DNA from: Streptomyces sp. NBC_00568 | GTDB lineage: Bacteria; Actinomycetota; Actinomycetes; Streptomycetales; Streptomycetaceae | Length of the DNA: 64,000 nt | Assembly: GCF_026341855.1 (NCBI RefSeq) | Contig: NZ_JAPENW010000001.1 | Coordinates: 5,385,001 to 5,449,000, forward strand | Direction: 5' to 3' | Shown: in pieces, positions 46,001-54,906 of the stretch | How the letters are laid out: each line of letters opens with the position of its first letter | How positions within the stretch are numbered: the stretch's first letter is position 1 | Program-made: the position numbers and the translations under genes | Notes under the pieces: generated by a model | What the model was told of the DNA's origin: nothing | What the model saw: only the letters and a program-made list of their open reading frames with translations | Database searches by the model: none

Positions 46001-46980
46001 CGGCAGCGGTGAAGGATGAGATTTCCCGGCTTCCCGTCACCCGGACGTGCTGCAGGAAGGCGGAGGTCTCCGCCATTCTGCGGTTCGCGGGCGGCCTTCA
46101 CCTGGTGAGCGGCCGGATCGTGATCGAGGCGGAGCTGGACACCGCGATGGCGGCGCGCCGCCTGAAGCGCGACATTCTGGAGATCTTCGGCCACAGCTCC
46201 GAACTGATCGTGATGGCGCCCGGCGGACTGCGCCGAGGCTCGCGCTACGTCGTGCGCGTCGTCGCGGGCGGCGACCAGCTGGCCCGCCAGACCGGGCTCG
46301 TGGACGGCCGGGGCCGCCCGATCCGCGGGCTGCCGCCGCAGGTGGTCTCGGGGGCCACCTGCGACGCCGAGGCGGCCTGGCGCGGGGCGTTCCTGGCTCA
46401 CGGCTCCCTCACCGAGCCCGGCCGCTCCTCGTCCCTGGAGGTGACCTGCCCGGGACCGGAGGCCGCGCTCGCGCTGGTCGGCGCCGCCCGCCGGCTGTCG
46501 ATCGCGGCGAAGGCCCGCGAGGTGCGCGGAGTGGACCGCGTGGTCGTCCGCGACGGGGACGCGATCGGCGCGCTGCTGACCCGTCTCGGCGCGCACGAGT
46601 CGGTGCTGGCCTGGGAGGAGCGGCGGATGCGCCGCGAGGTCCGCGCCACGGCGAACCGGCTCGCCAACTTCGACGACGCCAACCTGCGCCGCTCGGCGCG
46701 CGCCGCCGTCGCCGCCGGGGCCCGCGTCCAGCGCGCCCTGGAGATCCTCGCCGACGAGGTGCCGGAGCATCTCGCCGCCGCCGGACGGCTGCGCATGGAG
46801 CACAAGCAGGCCTCCCTGGAGGAGCTCGGCGCCCTCGCCGACCCGCCGCTGACCAAGGACGCCGTCGCGGGCCGCATCCGCCGGCTGCTGGCGATGGCCG
46901 ACAAGCGGGCCCAGGACCTCGGCATCCCCGGGACGGAGTCGAACCTGTCCGAGGAGATGGCGGACAACCTCGCGGGCTGA
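45991..46980 (+). CDS. whiA: DNA-binding sporulation regulator WhiA
   Basis: 329 residues, matching the Streptomyces WhiA length. The N-terminal part is a LAGLIDADG-homing-endonuclease-like domain without the catalytic acids (AILRFAGGLHLVSGRIVIEA). The C-terminal helix-turn-helix is EELGALADPPLTKDAVAGRIRR. WhiA works with WhiB to switch aerial hyphae from growth to septation and is autoregulated in S. coelicolor. ATG 45991 overlaps the yvcK end by 10 bases; ATG 45997 is also in frame. A hairpin at 47037-47079 follows after 56 bases. Confidence 0.97.
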   Translation: MAMTAAVKDEISRLPVTRTCCRKAEVSAILRFAGGLHLVSGRIVIEAELDTAMAARRLKRDILEIFGHSSELIVMAPGGLRRGSRYVVRVVAGGDQLARQTGLVDGRGRPIRGLPPQVVSGATCDAEAAWRGAFLAHGSLTEPGRSSSLEVTCPGPEAALALVGAARRLSIAAKAREVRGVDRVVVRDGDAIGALLTRLGAHESVLAWEERRMRREVRATANRLANFDDANLRRSARAAVAAGARVQRALEILADEVPEHLAAAGRLRMEHKQASLEELGALADPPLTKDAVAGRIRRLLAMADKRAQDLGIPGTESNLSEEMADNLAG

Positions 46981-47036
46981 CCCGGACCCCGCGGCGCGCC
47001 GTGCACGACGTGCGGAACGATCTGACGGAAGCTCAA

Positions 47037-47079
47037 TACGCCGGTGCCGACACCCACTTGGGTGATCGGTACCGGCGTA
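47037..47079 (+). terminator. Hairpin after whiA
   Basis: TACGCCGGTGCCGA (47037-47050) pairs with TCGGTACCGGCGTA (47066-47079) with one mismatch, and the inner CACCCA..GGGTG extends the stem. It lies between the whiA stop and the M14 peptidase start. Confidence 0.6.
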
Positions 47080-47171
47080 CCTCCTTCGGCGAGGCACCCT
47101 TGACTTGACCATGAAGTGTCATGAGCCTGGCATCTGTTCGCTGCTGTGGCGGACCAGTGCAAGGGGGGCTC

Positions 47172-50129
47172 ATGAGACGAAGAGCGAGCGCGATCCTCGC
47201 TACCGGCGCGCTCCTGCTGGGCGGTGCGGCGATGGCGCCCATCGCCCGGGCGCAGGACGACAGTTCGCCCAAGCCCGACGCGAACGCCGTGAAGGTGTTC
47301 CGCGCGGAGGTCACGAAGCAGCAGGTACCCCTGCTGCTCGCGGCCGGCCAGGACGGTCACGAACTCGGCGACGCGACCTGGAAGAACGGCAGGAGCACGG
47401 TCGAGGTCTACGTCACGGACAAGCAGGCCCGGAAGCTGGAGAAGCAGGGCGTCGACCTCACCGAGCACACGCTCTCCGCCAGGGCCGAGAACCGGGTCGA
47501 GGACGCCGCCCAGGGAGTGTTCCGCCCGTACAGCGGGAAGGGCAACCTCCAGGAGGAGATCATCAGGACGGGTGAGGCCAACCCCGGCCTGACCAAGGTC
47601 GTCTCCATCGGCAAGACCACGAACGGCCAGGACATCCTCGCGCTCAAGCTGACCAAGGGCGCGAAGAAGTCCAAGGACGGCGCCAAGCCGTCGGTGCTGT
47701 ACATGTCCAACCAGCACGCGCGCGAGTGGATCACGCCCGAGATGACGCGGCGGCTGATGCACTACTACCTGGACAACTACGCGACCGACAAACGCGTCAA
47801 GAAGATCGTCGACTCCACCGAGCTGTGGTTCGTGCTGTCCGCCAACCCCGACGGTTACGACTACACGTTCCAGGGCGAGGACACCCGGCAGTGGCGCAAG
47901 AACCTGCGGGACGTCAACGGCGACGGCGTCATCTCCACCGGTGACGGCGTCGACCTCAACCGCAACTTCGCCTACAAGTGGGGCTACGACGACGAGGGAT
48001 CGTCGCCGAACCCCACCAGCGAGACCTACCGCGGCACGACTCCGGCCTCCGAGCCGGAGACCAAGGCCCTGGACGCCTTCGAGAAGCGCGTCGGCTTCGC
48101 GTACGGCATCAACTACCACTCCGCCGCGGAACTGCTGCTCTACGGGGTGGGCTGGCAGGTGGCGACGCCGACCCCGGACGACGTGCTCTACAAGGCGCTC
48201 GCCGGAACCCCCGAGAACTCGGCGATCCCGGGCTACCACCCCCAGGTCTCCTCGGAGCTCTACACCACCAACGGCGAGGCGGACGGCCACGCGGGCAACG
48301 TCAACGGCACGGCGATGTTCACCCCCGAGATGTCGACCTGCCAGACCGTGTCGGACCTCGACCCGAACGACGCCTGGAACGCGGCGGACTGCGCCTCCGT
48401 CTTCACCTTCCCGGACGACGAGAAGCTGATCGAGCAGGAGTTCGAGAAGAACGTCCCGTTCGCGCTCTCCGTCGCCGAGACCGCGGCCCACCCCGACCAG
48501 CCGTCCTCCTCGGTCGGCATCGCGGCCCCCGACTTCACCCCCGCCACCTTCTCCACGTCGTACTCCCGCGGCGCCGACCAGGAGATCTCCGTCGTCGCCC
48601 GCAGGTCCGTACGCGACAAGGAGCTCAAGTACCGCGTCAACGGCGGCCGTACGCACGACATGGCGCTCAGGCCCTGGCAGGGCGGCGAGACCTACGGCGG
48701 CGACGACAACCTCTACTTCGACGAGTACCGCGCCAAGGTCAAGGACGGCGACCCCGGCGACAAGGTCGAGGTCTGGTTCACCGGCGAGACCAGGAAGGGA
48801 AAGCCCACCTCCGGCCCGCACTTCACGTACACCGTGGCCGAACGGCCGCGGGCCGACGTGCTCGTGGTCGCCGAGGAGGGCGCGGCCGCCACGCAGGCGC
48901 AGACGTACGTCGACGCGCTGAAGGCCAACGGCAAGAAGCCCCTCGTCTGGGACGTCGCCACCCAGGGCGCGCCGGACGCGCTCGGCGTCCTCGGACACTT
49001 CGGGACCGTCGTCCACTACACGGGCGCCCTGCGGCCCGGCAACGCCACCCAGCTCCAGCTGCGGGCCTTCCTCAACGAGGGCGGCAAGCTGGTCGAGGCG
49101 GGCGAGCTGGCCGGCGGCAGCGTCGACCTCGGGGGCGGCACCCTCTCGAACGACTTCAGCCAGTACTACCTGGGCGCCTACTCCCGTACGTCCACCCCCG
49201 GCGCCAGCGGCTTCACCGGCTCGGGGAAGCTCGGCGGCGCCACGGGAACGCTCGGCGCCGCGCCCGGCAACCCGCTGAACGCGGCCGGCACCTACGGCGT
49301 CACCTCGGACTCGCTCGCCGCCACGCAGTACCCGCAGTTCGCCTCCAGCGCGGGAGCGGGCCAGTTCACCGGGACCGTCAACCCGTACGGGCCGTACGCG
49401 GGCTCGTACATGGCCGCCGCGGTCCACACCGACGACGCCTACAAGCGCCTCACCCGCACCGTCGACCTCACCGGGGTCGGCGCGGCCGACAAGCCGACGC
49501 TCCGTTCCCAGGTCCTGTGGGACACCGAGCCCGGCTACGACCACGCGGTCGTCGAGGTCCACACGACCGGCGCCGACGACTGGACCACGCTTCCCGAGGC
49601 GGGCGGCGCCACCTCGGCCACCGTTCCCACCGAATGCGAGGCCGGCTTCCTCGCCCGGGAGCACCCGTGGATCAAGCACTACCTGACCGTGGGCGCGGCC
49701 GGCTGCACCGGCACCGGCACCAGCGGCTCGTGGAACAGCCTCACCGGCGCCTCCAGCGGGTGGCAGCAGGTCGAGTTCGACCTGAGCGCGTACGCCGGCA
49801 AGTCGGTCGAGGTCTCGTTCAGTTACATCAGTGACCCGAGCGCGGGCGGCCACGGCCTCCTCGTCGACAACGCCTCCCTCGTCGTCGGCGGCACCGCCAC
49901 CGAGACGGAGGGCTTCGAGTCGTCGCTCGGTGCCTGGAGCGTCGCCGGGCCTCCCGCGGGCAGCCCGGCCGTTCTGCGTAACTGGGCGCGCACGGGAGAG
50001 CTCTTCAAGACATATGGAGCGGTCACCACCGACGACTCCGTACTGCTGGGCTTCGGCCTGGAACACGTCACCGCGGCGGCCGACCGCGCGGCTCTGATCG
50101 GAAAGGCGCTCTCGGCGCTGCGCGGCTGA
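47172..50129 (+). CDS. Secreted M14 zinc carboxypeptidase, large multidomain
   Basis: 985 residues. Signal peptide MRRRASAILATGALLLGGAA ending near ARA. A propeptide-like region to residue 110 precedes the M14 domain. The zinc ligands are His182 and Glu185 in SNQHAREW and His316 in INYHSAAE, with VDLNRNFAYKWG between them. About 550 further residues hold beta-rich units including a GATase-like Rossmann stretch (RADVLVVAEEG, VVHYTGALRPG) and an immune-inhibitor-A-like region (YDHAVVEVHTTG, SFSYISDPSAGGHGLLVDNA). It should cleave C-terminal residues from extracellular peptides. ATG 47172 has AAGGGGGG upstream. Confidence 0.93.
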   Translation: MRRRASAILATGALLLGGAAMAPIARAQDDSSPKPDANAVKVFRAEVTKQQVPLLLAAGQDGHELGDATWKNGRSTVEVYVTDKQARKLEKQGVDLTEHTLSARAENRVEDAAQGVFRPYSGKGNLQEEIIRTGEANPGLTKVVSIGKTTNGQDILALKLTKGAKKSKDGAKPSVLYMSNQHAREWITPEMTRRLMHYYLDNYATDKRVKKIVDSTELWFVLSANPDGYDYTFQGEDTRQWRKNLRDVNGDGVISTGDGVDLNRNFAYKWGYDDEGSSPNPTSETYRGTTPASEPETKALDAFEKRVGFAYGINYHSAAELLLYGVGWQVATPTPDDVLYKALAGTPENSAIPGYHPQVSSELYTTNGEADGHAGNVNGTAMFTPEMSTCQTVSDLDPNDAWNAADCASVFTFPDDEKLIEQEFEKNVPFALSVAETAAHPDQPSSSVGIAAPDFTPATFSTSYSRGADQEISVVARRSVRDKELKYRVNGGRTHDMALRPWQGGETYGGDDNLYFDEYRAKVKDGDPGDKVEVWFTGETRKGKPTSGPHFTYTVAERPRADVLVVAEEGAAATQAQTYVDALKANGKKPLVWDVATQGAPDALGVLGHFGTVVHYTGALRPGNATQLQLRAFLNEGGKLVEAGELAGGSVDLGGGTLSNDFSQYYLGAYSRTSTPGASGFTGSGKLGGATGTLGAAPGNPLNAAGTYGVTSDSLAATQYPQFASSAGAGQFTGTVNPYGPYAGSYMAAAVHTDDAYKRLTRTVDLTGVGAADKPTLRSQVLWDTEPGYDHAVVEVHTTGADDWTTLPEAGGATSATVPTECEAGFLAREHPWIKHYLTVGAAGCTGTGTSGSWNSLTGASSGWQQVEFDLSAYAGKSVEVSFSYISDPSAGGHGLLVDNASLVVGGTATETEGFESSLGAWSVAGPPAGSPAVLRNWARTGELFKTYGAVTTDDSVLLGFGLEHVTAAADRAALIGKALSALRG

Positions 50130-50161
50130 CTGTGCGTGACCATCGCATGAACGGCTTGGGT

Positions 50162-50191
50162 GATCCGTACCCCTACTGGCGGGTACGGATC
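50162..50191 (+). terminator. Hairpin after M14 peptidase gene
   Basis: GATCCGTACCC (50162-50172) and GGGTACGGATC (50181-50191) are exact 11-bp complements, 32 bases after the stop. The gap promoter should lie between this and 50300. Confidence 0.65.
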
Positions 50192-50320
50192 GCCCTGCCG
50201 TGTATGGCCCTACTCGATGTCACTCCGGGGCCTCCAGGGAGGTAGGGTCGGAGGCGGTCGGGGACATCCCATACAACTCGCCGACATCTGAGTCGGCGTA
50301 CCTAACGAGGAGATCGGTTC

Positions 50321-51331
50321 GTGACGATCCGCGTAGGCATCAACGGCTTTGGCCGCATCGGTCGTAACTACTTCCGCGCGCTGCTGGAGCAGGGTGCTGA
50401 CATCGAGATCGTGGCTGTCAACGACCTGGGTGACACCGCGACCACCGCCCACCTTCTGAAGTACGACACCATCCTGGGCCGACTCAAGGCCGAGGTGTCG
50501 CACACCGCCGACACCATCACCGTCGACGGGCACACGATCAAGGTCCTGTCCGAGCGCAACCCGTCCGACATCCCGTGGGGCGAGCTGGGCGTCGACATCG
50601 TCATCGAGTCGACCGGCATCTTCACGAAGAAGGCCGACGCCGAGAAGCACATCGCCGGCGGCGCCAAGAAGGTCCTCATCTCGGCTCCGGCCAAGGACGA
50701 GGACATCACGATCGTGATGGGCGTCAACCAGGACAAGTACGACCCGGCGAACCACAACATCATCTCCAACGCGTCCTGCACCACCAACTGTGTGGCGCCG
50801 ATGGCCAAGGTTCTCGACGAGAACTTCGGCATCGTCAAGGGCCTGATGACGACGGTTCACGCGTACACGAACGACCAGCGCATCCTGGACTTCCCGCACT
50901 CGGACCTGCGCCGCGCCCGCGCCGCCGCCGAGAACATCATCCCGACCACGACCGGTGCCGCCAAGGCCACCGCCCTGGTCCTCCCGCAGCTCAAGGGCAA
51001 GCTGGACGGCATCGCCATGCGCGTCCCGGTCCCGACCGGTTCGGCCACCGACCTGGTCGTGACGCTGCAGCGCGAGGTCACCAAGGACGAGGTCAACGCC
51101 GCGTTCAAGAAGGCCGCCGATGACGGCGACCTCAAGGGCTTCCTGGCATACACCGAGGACCAGATCGTCTCCTCGGACATCGTCGGCGACCCGGCGTCCT
51201 GCACCTTCGACTCCTCCCTGACCATGGTCCAGGAGGGCAACACGGTGAAGATCCTCGGCTGGTACGACAACGAGTGGGGTTACTCCAACCGCCTCGTCGA
51301 CCTCACGGTCTTCGTCGGCGGCCAGCTCTAA
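50321..51331 (+). CDS. gap: Glyceraldehyde-3-phosphate dehydrogenase, type I
   Basis: 336 residues. The NAD-binding start TIRVGINGFGRIGRNYFRAL is followed by the catalytic Cys in SNASCTTNCVAPMAKV and by TTVHAYTNDQRILDFPH and GWYDNEWGYSNRLVDL. It oxidises glyceraldehyde 3-phosphate to 1,3-bisphosphoglycerate. GTG 50321 has ACGAGGAGAT upstream. It is the first gene of the gap-pgk-tpiA group; a strong hairpin separates it from pgk, so gap may be expressed more strongly than the distal genes. Confidence 0.97.
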   Translation: MTIRVGINGFGRIGRNYFRALLEQGADIEIVAVNDLGDTATTAHLLKYDTILGRLKAEVSHTADTITVDGHTIKVLSERNPSDIPWGELGVDIVIESTGIFTKKADAEKHIAGGAKKVLISAPAKDEDITIVMGVNQDKYDPANHNIISNASCTTNCVAPMAKVLDENFGIVKGLMTTVHAYTNDQRILDFPHSDLRRARAAAENIIPTTTGAAKATALVLPQLKGKLDGIAMRVPVPTGSATDLVVTLQREVTKDEVNAAFKKAADDGDLKGFLAYTEDQIVSSDIVGDPASCTFDSSLTMVQEGNTVKILGWYDNEWGYSNRLVDLTVFVGGQL

Positions 51332-51359
51332 CTCCCAGAGCAGGCACCTCGATGTGAGC

Positions 51360-51399
51360 CAGGGCTCGGGCAGCGCGACGCCGCGCTGTCCGAGCCCTG
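51360..51399 (+). terminator. 18-bp hairpin between gap and pgk
   Basis: Arms 51360-51377 and 51382-51399 pair over 18 bases with a single G-T position and a 4-base loop. It lies in the 128-base gap-pgk spacer. It may end or attenuate gap transcripts, or stabilise their 3' ends. Confidence 0.7.
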
Positions 51400-51459
51400 T
51401 GCTACGTAGTGATCGATCAGCCCTCTCGGATCTCAAGAGCCTTCCCTAGGAGTCCCTTT

Positions 51460-52671
51460 ATGCAGACGATCGACGAACTTCTCGCCGAAGGCGTGGACGG
51501 CAAGCGGGTCTTCGTCCGCGCCGACCTCAACGTCCCGCTGGCCGACGGCCTCATCACCGACGACGGCCGCATCCGTGCCGTCCTTCCCACCGTCAAGGCG
51601 CTGGCCGCGGCGGGCGCCAAGGTGATCGTCGCCTCGCACCTGGGCCGCCCCAAGGGCGCCCCGGACCCGGCCTTCTCCCTGCTCCAGCCCGCCGAGCGTC
51701 TCGGTGAACTGCTCGGCGCGCCGGTCGCGTTCGCGCAGGACACGGTCGGCCCCGCCGCCCACGACGCGGTGAACGGCCTGGAGCCCGGTCAGGTCGCGGT
51801 CATCGAGAACCTCCGCTTCAACGCCGGCGAGACGTCCAAGGACGACACCGAGCGCGGCGAGTTCGCCGACCGGCTCGCCGCCCTGGCCGACGTCTACGTG
51901 GGCGACGGCTTCGGCGCCGTGCACCGCAAGCACGCCTCGGTGTACGACCTCCCGGCCCGTCTGCCGCACTACGCCGGCTACCTCATCGCCACCGAGGTCG
52001 GCGTCCTGAAGAAGCTCACCGAGGACGTCCGGCGGCCCTACGTCGTCGCGCTCGGCGGCTCCAAGGTCTCCGACAAGCTCGCTGTCATCGACCAGCTGCT
52101 CGGCAAGGCCGACCGCATCCTCATCGGCGGCGGCATGGCCTTCACCTTCCTCAAGGCCAAGGGCTACGAGGTCGGCAGCTCCCTCCTGCAGGAGGACCAG
52201 ATCCCGGCCGTCACCGAGTACATGGAGCGCGCCGAGAAGCTGGGCGTCGAGCTGGTGCTCCCGGTCGACGTCGTGGTCGCCCCCGGATTCCCGGACCTGA
52301 AGGCCAAGGCGCCCACCGAGCACACCGCCGTCGACGCGGACCACATGCCCGAGGGGCAGCTGGGCCTGGACATCGGCCCGAAGACCGGTGCCCTGTACGC
52401 AGCCAAGCTCTCCGACGCCGAGACCGTGTTCTGGAACGGTCCCATGGGCGTCTTCGAGCACCCCGACTACGCCGAGGGCACCAAGGCGGTCGCCCAGGCC
52501 CTCGTCGAGTCCAAGGGTTTCACCGTCGTCGGCGGTGGTGACTCCGCAGCCGCGGTGCGCACCCTCGGCTTCGACGAGAACGCATTCGGCCACATCTCGA
52601 CCGGTGGCGGCGCCTCCCTCGAATACCTCGAGGGCAAGACGCTCCCCGGCCTCGCCGCACTGGAGGACTGA
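51460..52671 (+). CDS. pgk: Phosphoglycerate kinase
   Basis: 403 residues. The N-terminal signature VFVRADLNVPLADG is present, together with VIVASHLGRPKG and the C-terminal nucleotide site FWNGPMGVFEHPDYAEGT and GGGDSAAAV. It converts 1,3-bisphosphoglycerate and ADP to 3-phosphoglycerate and ATP. ATG 51460 (MQTIDELLAEG) has CTAGGAG upstream; an upstream open stretch from 51409 is not family-like. The stop is 5 bases before tpiA. Confidence 0.97.
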   Translation: MQTIDELLAEGVDGKRVFVRADLNVPLADGLITDDGRIRAVLPTVKALAAAGAKVIVASHLGRPKGAPDPAFSLLQPAERLGELLGAPVAFAQDTVGPAAHDAVNGLEPGQVAVIENLRFNAGETSKDDTERGEFADRLAALADVYVGDGFGAVHRKHASVYDLPARLPHYAGYLIATEVGVLKKLTEDVRRPYVVALGGSKVSDKLAVIDQLLGKADRILIGGGMAFTFLKAKGYEVGSSLLQEDQIPAVTEYMERAEKLGVELVLPVDVVVAPGFPDLKAKAPTEHTAVDADHMPEGQLGLDIGPKTGALYAAKLSDAETVFWNGPMGVFEHPDYAEGTKAVAQALVESKGFTVVGGGDSAAAVRTLGFDENAFGHISTGGGASLEYLEGKTLPGLAALED

Positions 52672-52676
52672 CCTAC

Positions 52677-53453
52677 ATGAGCACGCGCACGCCGCTGATG
52701 GCGGGCAACTGGAAGATGAACCTCAACCACCTCGAGGCCATCGCGCACGTCCAGAAACTCGCCTTCGCCCTGGCGGACAAGGACTACGAGGCCTGCGAGG
52801 TCGCCGTCCTGCCGCCCTTCACCGACCTGCGCTCCGTGCAGACCCTGGTCGACGGCGACAAGCTCAAGATCAAGTACGGTGCCCAGGACCTCTCGGCGCA
52901 GGACTCCGGTGCCTACACCGGTGAGATCTCCGGCTCGATGCTGGCCAAGCTGAAGTGCACGTACGTGGCCGTCGGCCACTCCGAGCGCCGGCAGTACCAC
53001 AACGAGACCGACGAGGTCGTGAACGCCAAGGTCAAGGCCGCCTACAAGCACGGTCTGACCCCGATCCTGTGCGTCGGCGAGGAGCTGGACGTCCGCGAGG
53101 CGGGCAACCACGTCGCGCACACCCTCGCGCAGGTCGAGGGCGGTCTCAAGGACATCCCGGCCGAGCAGGCCGAGTCCGTCGTGATCGCGTACGAGCCCGT
53201 CTGGGCCATCGGCACCGGCAAGGTCTGCGGTTCCGACGACGCGCAGGAGGTCTGCGCCGCGATCCGCGCCAAGCTCGCCGAGCTGTACTCCCAGGAGCTG
53301 GCCGACCAGGTCCGCATCCAGTACGGCGGCTCGGTGAAGTCCGGGAACGTCGCCGAGATCATGGCGAAGCCGGACATCGACGGCGCTCTGGTCGGTGGCG
53401 CGTCGCTCGACGCCGACGAGTTCGTCAAGATCGTCCGGTTCCGCGACCAGTAA
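52677..53453 (+). CDS. tpiA: Triosephosphate isomerase
   Basis: 258 residues. The start MAGNWKMNLNHLEA holds the substrate Asn and Lys, the catalytic His is in VAVGHSERRQYHNE, the catalytic Glu and flexible loop in AYEPVWAIGTGKV, and the phosphate loop is YGGSVKSGN. It interconverts dihydroxyacetone phosphate and glyceraldehyde 3-phosphate. ATG 52677 lies 5 bases after pgk, so the two are co-transcribed. Confidence 0.97.
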   Translation: MSTRTPLMAGNWKMNLNHLEAIAHVQKLAFALADKDYEACEVAVLPPFTDLRSVQTLVDGDKLKIKYGAQDLSAQDSGAYTGEISGSMLAKLKCTYVAVGHSERRQYHNETDEVVNAKVKAAYKHGLTPILCVGEELDVREAGNHVAHTLAQVEGGLKDIPAEQAESVVIAYEPVWAIGTGKVCGSDDAQEVCAAIRAKLAELYSQELADQVRIQYGGSVKSGNVAEIMAKPDIDGALVGGASLDADEFVKIVRFRDQ

Positions 53454-53484
53454 GTATGCGGTAGCGGCGATTCGTCGTACCCTT

Positions 53485-53518
53485 GCGGGGGTCTGGTGCC
53501 ATCGCACCGGGCCCCCGT
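53485..53518 (+). terminator. Hairpin between tpiA and secG
   Basis: Arms 53485-53499 and 53504-53518 pair through the stretch GGGGGTCTGGTGC with GCACCGGGCCCCC, using two G-U pairs, around a 4-base loop. It lies about 30 bases after tpiA and may partially separate secG. Confidence 0.5.
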
Positions 53519-53551
53519 CGTCCATCCAGTTCCGAGGAAGTTGGTCCAGCC

Positions 53552-53788
53552 GTGGTTTTGGGGTTCTCGATCGCCCTGATCGTCTTCAGCCTGCTGCTGA
53601 TGCTGCTGGTGCTGATGCACAAGGGAAAGGGCGGCGGCCTGTCCGACATGTTCGGTGGCGGCATGCAGTCGTCCGTCGGCGGCTCCTCGGTCGCCGAGCG
53701 CAACCTCGACCGCATCACCCTGATGATCGGTCTGCTCTGGTTCGCGTGCATTGTCGTGCTCGGCGTGTTGATGAAGATCAACAACTGA
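53552..53788 (+). CDS. secG: Preprotein translocase subunit SecG
   Basis: 78 residues with two membrane helices (LGFSIALIVFSLLLMLLVLM and ITLMIGLLWFACIVVLGVLM). The cytoplasmic loop KGKGGGLSDMFGGGMQSS is the SecG signature. It is the accessory third subunit of the SecYEG channel. The GTG at 53552 is chosen because VVLGFSIALI matches the family start; an upstream ATG at 53483 would add residues encoded across the hairpin. Confidence 0.93.
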   Translation: MVLGFSIALIVFSLLLMLLVLMHKGKGGGLSDMFGGGMQSSVGGSSVAERNLDRITLMIGLLWFACIVVLGVLMKINN

Positions 53789-53843
53789 TCACCGCCCTAC
53801 ATCGGTACGGCAGCACAACTGCACATTACGCAAGCACATTCCG

Positions 53844-53953
53844 CACGTAAGGCCCCATGTCCGGTACGCGCCCTCAGGCGCGGCCTATCATGGGGCTTGC
53901 GTCTAGGGGTGGGGATGTAACTCCAATCACTGGACGCGCGTTGGGCCTTACGT
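53844..53953 (+). promoter_or_regulatory. Leader with alternative base pairing before the RbpA-like gene
   Basis: ACGTAAGGCCC (53845-53855) is exactly complementary to GGGCCTTACGT (53943-53953). The same 5' arm extended to 53859 can instead pair, with one or two mismatches, with CATGGGGCTTGCGT (53889-53902). The two pairings exclude each other. It may equally be a promoter region with chance complementarity. Confidence 0.35.
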
Positions 53954-54025
53954 AGACTGAGGCGGCTCGCAGCGAAGCGTCACGCCGACTCGCTTCGCGG
54001 CACCATCACGCAGGGAGTTACGACC

Positions 54026-54361
54026 GTGGCAAGTGGCAACGCGATCCGAGGAAGCCGGGTCGGGGCGGGGCCGATGGGTGAGGCCGAGCGCGGCGAGTCC
54101 GCGCCGCGGCTGCGCATCTCCTTCTGGTGCTCCAACGGGCACGAGACGCAGCCCAGCTTCGCCAGCGACGCGCAGGTCCCCGACACCTGGGACTGCCCGC
54201 GCTGCGGCTTCCCCGCCGGACAGGACCGGGACAACCCGCCGGACCCGCCGCGCACCGAGCCGTACAAAACGCACCTCGCGTACGTGCGGGAGCGGCGCAG
54301 CGACGCGGACGGTGAGGCGATCCTCGCCGAGGCGCTCGCCAAACTGCGGGGCGAAATCTAG
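54026..54361 (+). CDS. rbpA: RNA polymerase-binding protein, RbpA family
   Basis: 111 residues. The N-terminal AIRGSRVGAG and central ISFWCSNGHETQP, PDTWDCPRCGFPAG follow the RbpA layout: an N-terminal tail, a small zinc-binding core with one Cys and a CPRC pair, and a C-terminal helix (YVRERRSDADGEAILAEALA). RbpA proteins bind sigma factor and RNA polymerase and aid open-complex formation. Compared with the best-known S. coelicolor RbpA as I remember it, the sequence diverges and may be the second paralogue (RbpB). The GTG at 54026 begins MASGNAIRGS, with GGGAG upstream. Confidence 0.85.
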   Translation: MASGNAIRGSRVGAGPMGEAERGESAPRLRISFWCSNGHETQPSFASDAQVPDTWDCPRCGFPAGQDRDNPPDPPRTEPYKTHLAYVRERRSDADGEAILAEALAKLRGEI

Positions 54362-54906
54362 GAGTTGAGAACCGGCCGGGCGCCCACAGGTGCCTGGCCG
54401 GAGCTGTTTCAGGCGGCTTCGCGACCGGGGCACCGCCCCGTCGCCGGGGTTGCCGCGCCCGTATGCCCGTGCCGCGCCCGTATGCTCGTGCCGCGCCCGC
54501 ATGCCTGTGCCGCGGACGGTTTCTCGTGTCGCCCCCGCCTACCGGTGAGCACGGTCGGGAACGTCGTCCGTCAGGTCACGCTGATGCAGTAGCGCGGCCC
54601 GGAATCCATGATGGGCCGTATCCGCTCGGCATTCCGCACGGCCTCCCCTCGGGCGCCCCGCCCGGTGCTCTGCGGGGAGGGGTGGGCGCGGCAGCCAACG
54701 GGCTCCGCGGCCGTGCCCTGTTCGCGGCCGTACTCCGCGCCCCCGCCGTCATCGCGCTGATACCTGTGGTCCAGCGGGACGTATCTGTTGTTGAACCGGA
54801 GGACGGGGCTACGACAGCTCACGTCCAGCCCTGATCAATTAGGTTGGGACCGGCAGCGGGGCAAGGTACGCAGCAGCACAGGCAGGAAAGAAGGCGGAAG
54901 TCCGAG
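54362..54906. other. 545-base spacer between the RbpA-like gene and pgi
   Basis: No convincing gene. It holds three tandem 19-bp units at 54452-54508 and the pgi promoter and ribosome binding site. A minus-strand open frame (54571-54822, GTG start) ends RIRPIMDSGPRYCISVT; it has no recognisable family. Confidence 0.5.
54452..54508. repeat. Three tandem 19-bp units
   Basis: Units 54452-54470, 54471-54489 and 54490-54508 follow GCCGCGCCCGTATGCCCGT, with one and two changes in the second and third. They lie about 90 bases after the RbpA-like gene. Confidence 0.8.

Noticed and set aside
46398..50066. 1222-codon open frame antisense to the M14 peptidase and whiA
   Set aside because: Low-complexity Gly/Val/Arg/Asp sequence with no family, fully covered by two well-supported genes on the plus strand.
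53911..53942. SigR-type promoter (GGGAT then GTT) before the RbpA-like gene
   Set aside because: The spacing of about 22-23 bases is longer than the 18-19 expected for SigR, and the -35 lacks GGAAT. Not called.
54571..54822. Minus-strand ORF of 83 codons in the spacer before pgi
   Set aside because: GTG start without a clear ribosome binding site and no recognisable family. The wording of its end (RPIMDSGPRYC) is protein-like enough to mention but not enough to call.
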